DNA of 34,675 nucleotides, from the NCBI RefSeq assembly GCF_944324935.1, contig NZ_CALUYG010000029.1, positions 1-34,675 of the forward strand, given 5' to 3'. The translations under genes and the position numbers were made by a program. The notes beneath the pieces were generated by a model that was given only the letters and a program-made list of their open reading frames with translations, had not been told where the DNA came from and made no database searches. Origin of the DNA: an uncultured Desulfovibrio sp. (GTDB lineage: Bacteria > Desulfobacterota > Desulfovibrionia > Desulfovibrionales > Desulfovibrionaceae). Below, one piece after another: positions 32,619-34,675 of the stretch (within the stretch, counting starts at the first letter, position 1; each line of letters opens with the position of its first letter).

Positions 32619-33740
32619 CTAGCACTCTTTACATGCTGTGCTTTTCTGGCGCGCATGCCGTATGCGGATGCCTGTGCCGGCGGCCTTGTGCGCCAGCATC
32701 CGCAGGAGAAAGACGCCATGCTGCACGCGCTGGCGGAAACTTTCTTTCAGGACGGCCTTGTGGCGCTGGTAGAACGCCTTTCCCCAGGCCACTGGCGGGA
32801 CAGTGCAAAATAAAAACGAATTCACATAAAAGAGAGGATTCCTTTTGGGCGGGATGGAATCCACATGGGAAGTCACGGCTTGCTGAAAAGAGATGACAGG
32901 AGCCTTTAGGCCTTCCGGCAGGCTGGCGGCAAGTTCCCGGACAAAGAAGCCGCGAAACTCCAGATTGAGATCCTCCTGTACCCTGTTCGTTTCATTGTGT
33001 ATATCCAGAAGATCATACACGCCGCCCTCAGGGCCGTCACTCCAGAACAGGATACCGGAAATATACCCGGCATCTTGGGGGAAAACGATATGTTTCTGTT
33101 TCTGCGTATCTATGGCATAGCATTCCATTTCGACTAACGATGTCTTGATTCTTTTTTGATTGTCGCACAACTTCGCATTCGACAAATAACATCGTATGTC
33201 TTCACCGAAGGGGAAGTTGCGTAGTGTGCGTGACGGCCCGGCGATGGACTCAAGGATGGCGTCGGCGATCTTCTGCTGGAATTCCCGTGAGTAGTGGGCA
33301 TGATCGCGGAAAAGCTCTTCGCGCTGTATGCCCGAAAAACGCCGGGATACGTCTATATAGGCCACGTCAAAAAGCCGTGCCATATTCACATAAAAATCGA
33401 CCATCTTCCTGTTGCCAGAACTCACGGTCAACAGAAGAAATATGGGGACAGTCCCGGATTTTCTCAATCGTTCGAAAATAAATGCCCAATACGCAAGAAT
33501 CAGGTGCTTGCTCAGCCGCTTTTGCCGCCAATAACTGTAGTCATTAATACAAAAATCAAAGAGCACAAATTCGTATTTATCAATTATTTCACGCAAAAGA
33601 AGCAAAAAAACAGCATTAATTGATGAACAAGCCCCCAGTCCAAATATATCCACCTGTCCAGGCAGCAATTCGAGCAAAAACTGTCCGTAGCCTTCCTTGA
33701 TGATGGAATTGCTCGTACCAATAACAGCTATCTTTTTCAT
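32619..33740 (-). CDS. SGNH-hydrolase-like protein
   Basis: 373 aa. The N-terminal 165 residues follow the SGNH/GDSL order: block I is VIGTSNSII with candidate nucleophile Ser10, the conserved Asn is in FDFCINDYSYW (Asn66), and the block V pair is RDHAHYS with Asp146 and His149. Strands and helices between fit the flavodoxin-like fold. The remaining 200 residues are a beta-rich unknown domain plus a basic C-terminal helix region. No signal peptide is visible, so it may be cytoplasmic. Related proteins act on acyl or acetyl groups of polysaccharides; the substrate here is not known. The gene is clearly lower in GC than its neighbours, a sign of horizontal transfer. Confidence 0.7.
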   Translation of the reverse strand: MKKIAVIGTSNSIIKEGYGQFLLELLPGQVDIFGLGACSSINAVFLLLLREIIDKYEFVLFDFCINDYSYWRQKRLSKHLILAYWAFIFERLRKSGTVPIFLLLTVSSGNRKMVDFYVNMARLFDVAYIDVSRRFSGIQREELFRDHAHYSREFQQKIADAILESIAGPSRTLRNFPFGEDIRCYLSNAKLCDNQKRIKTSLVEMECYAIDTQKQKHIVFPQDAGYISGILFWSDGPEGGVYDLLDIHNETNRVQEDLNLEFRGFFVRELAASLPEGLKAPVISFQQAVTSHVDSIPPKRNPLFYVNSFLFCTVPPVAWGKAFYQRHKAVLKESFRQRVQHGVFLLRMLAHKAAGTGIRIRHARQKSTACKEC

Positions 33741-33756
33741 AACAATACAAACCTGT

Positions 33757-33818
33757 AAAAAAGCCGGGAAAACACGAACCCTGTCCGGCAGGGCGGCAGG
33801 CTGTTTCCCCGGCTTTTT
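33757..33818 (-). terminator. Intrinsic terminator of the lipoprotein gene
   Basis: AAAAAAGCCGGGAAAACA (33757-33774) pairs with TGTTTCCCCGGCTTTTT (33802-33818). Read on the minus strand, the stem is followed by a run of T, which fits a rho-independent terminator 39 bp after the lipoprotein stop. A nested CCCTG/CAGGG stem (33779-33793) sits in the loop. It isolates the lipoprotein gene from the SGNH-like gene. Confidence 0.8.
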
Positions 33819-33856
33819 CCCGTCAGATGCAGGACCGACGGACGGCAGGCATCTTG

Positions 33857-34675
33857 CTAGCGCAGCGCGGCGACGATGTCGGCAGGCGAGGAAGACGCGG
33901 AAAGGACCCGGCCGTCGGCAATAAGGGCGGGCAGGCCGGAAAGATGGTAATAACGGGTGAGCTGCACGGCCTGATACATGTTCACGCTGCCGGCGTCATA
34001 GCAGTAGCTCGTGACGTCCATTTCCCGGCTGGCGGGAACGGGCGGATTCAGCTTTTGCAGATAGGCATAGTGGATGGGGAAGTCCGTGGACTGCACCGTG
34101 GCGTCATACTCGTTGGTGAAGGGGATGGCCTTGCCGCGCGTCTTCTTCTGGCCGGCCTTCACTTCGTTCCAGCGGTCGAGGGCATAGGTCAGGTAGCCCA
34201 TCGCCTGTCCCTTGCGCTCATAGGAGATCCAGATGGCCAGCCCCATGAGATCCGTGCCGTAATTCTCGCGGCTGTTGGCAAAGACCACGATCTTGGTCCG
34301 CGCCGGATCGAGCGAGCGCGAGGCCTCAACCACCCTGTCCCAGAGGGACGCGCTGGCCGGACTGGCGAAATCCAGCAGCACCATGAGCTCGTGCGGCGCC
34401 TTCTTGTCGCCGAAGACCACGGGATAGATCTCCTCACGCCAGTGGGCACGGTAGGCGGCTTCCTTTTCGATGCGCTGGGCGCTGCCGCCCATCTGGGGCA
34501 GCATGGCCTGACCGGCTTCGCTCAGTTCGCGCGTATTGGGCAGTTTTTCCCGCATCCACGGGTTGAACAGATTGGCGCCGCCCGCAACGGCCACCGTATC
34601 GCCCGGCGCGGAGACCTGCGCGGCGGGCGGCGTGTCCGTATCGGACGCGCCCGTGAAGCCGCAGGCGCTCAGCAG
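33857..34675 (-). CDS. Thioredoxin-fold lipoprotein without CxxC (partial, 5' end outside window)
   Basis: The frame stays open to the window edge, so the start codon is outside. The first visible residues LLSACGFTGASD are a lipobox, so Cys is the lipidated residue and a signal peptide precedes it. A GTG at 34594 would drop the lipobox and is rejected. After a 100-residue N-terminal region comes a DsbA/thioredoxin-like fold: VLLDFASPASASLWDRV occupies the active-site position, but Ser/Ala replace the CxxC cysteines. A helical insertion follows, then SGLPALIADGRVL with the cis-proline. The protein is probably a redox-inactive periplasmic or surface thioredoxin-fold lipoprotein; a single Cys remains in VTSYCYDAG. 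Confidence 0.78.
   Translation of the reverse strand: MLSACGFTGASDTDTPPAAQVSAPGDTVAVAGGANLFNPWMREKLPNTRELSEAGQAMLPQMGGSAQRIEKEAAYRAHWREEIYPVVFGDKKAPHELMVLLDFASPASASLWDRVVEASRSLDPARTKIVVFANSRENYGTDLMGLAIWISYERKGQAMGYLTYALDRWNEVKAGQKKTRGKAIPFTNEYDATVQSTDFPIHYAYLQKLNPPVPASREMDVTSYCYDAGSVNMYQAVQLTRYYHLSGLPALIADGRVLSASSSPADIVAALR

Noticed and set aside
32382..32813. Plus-strand open frame after the second repressor
   Set aside because: It overlaps the SGNH-like gene by about 200 bp and has no recognisable domain or good start.

Overview
The window reads as a GC-rich bacterial chromosome segment, most likely a Desulfovibrionaceae member (gut-type Desulfovibrio). That assignment is an inference from overall composition and family mix, not from a marker gene. 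I see no rRNA, tRNA or CRISPR array.

Layout. (1) 1-76 is the end of a repeat or insertion element. (2) 142-11724, all on the minus strand, is an envelope-stress/efflux locus. In transcription order it has four tandem secreted BOF (bacterial OB-fold, YgiW/YdeI-type) proteins, an OmpR-type response regulator, a sensor kinase, an MdtA-like adaptor and two RND pumps resembling MdtB and MdtC. Regulator, kinase and adaptor overlap by 4 bp, as do the two pumps. Direct repeats one helical turn apart lie in front of the first BOF gene and suggest control by an OmpR-family regulator. (3) About 11.9-29.5 kb is a compact prophage. It has a Lar-like zinc ribbon, a divergent CI/LexA-type repressor, a Mor-like activator, a Mu-like lysis set (GH108 endolysin, 3-TM holin, DUF2730 protein), then terminase and a short-tailed (BPP-1/T7-type) virion set: connector, Bbp19-like protein, scaffold-like protein, major capsid, Bbp16-like cement, tail adaptor, fibre, nozzle and a gp14-like ejection protein. 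Two GNAT-like proteins sit among them. A 228-bp element with 13-bp terminal inverted repeats interrupts the late operon, and its left third matches the repeat at 1-76 in inverted orientation. (4) 29.57-34.68 kb is mostly host-like: glmU, a six-CxxC mini zinc protein, a second S24 repressor whose C-terminal domain resembles the prophage repressor, an SGNH-hydrolase-like protein of lower GC, and the 3' part of a thioredoxin-fold lipoprotein without a CxxC.

The most interesting object is the prophage. The morphogenesis and lysis genes look intact, but no integrase, transposase, replication gene or large T7 gp15/gp16-like ejection protein lies between the repressor and glmU. It is either a deleted Mu-like/podovirus hybrid or a domesticated particle-producing element. 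A gene-transfer-agent role is a testable but unproven idea; Desulfovibrio desulfuricans is known to make such a particle, called Dd1. The second notable item is the expansion of BOF proteins in front of a two-component/MdtABC locus, which echoes the enterobacterial ygiW-qseBC arrangement.
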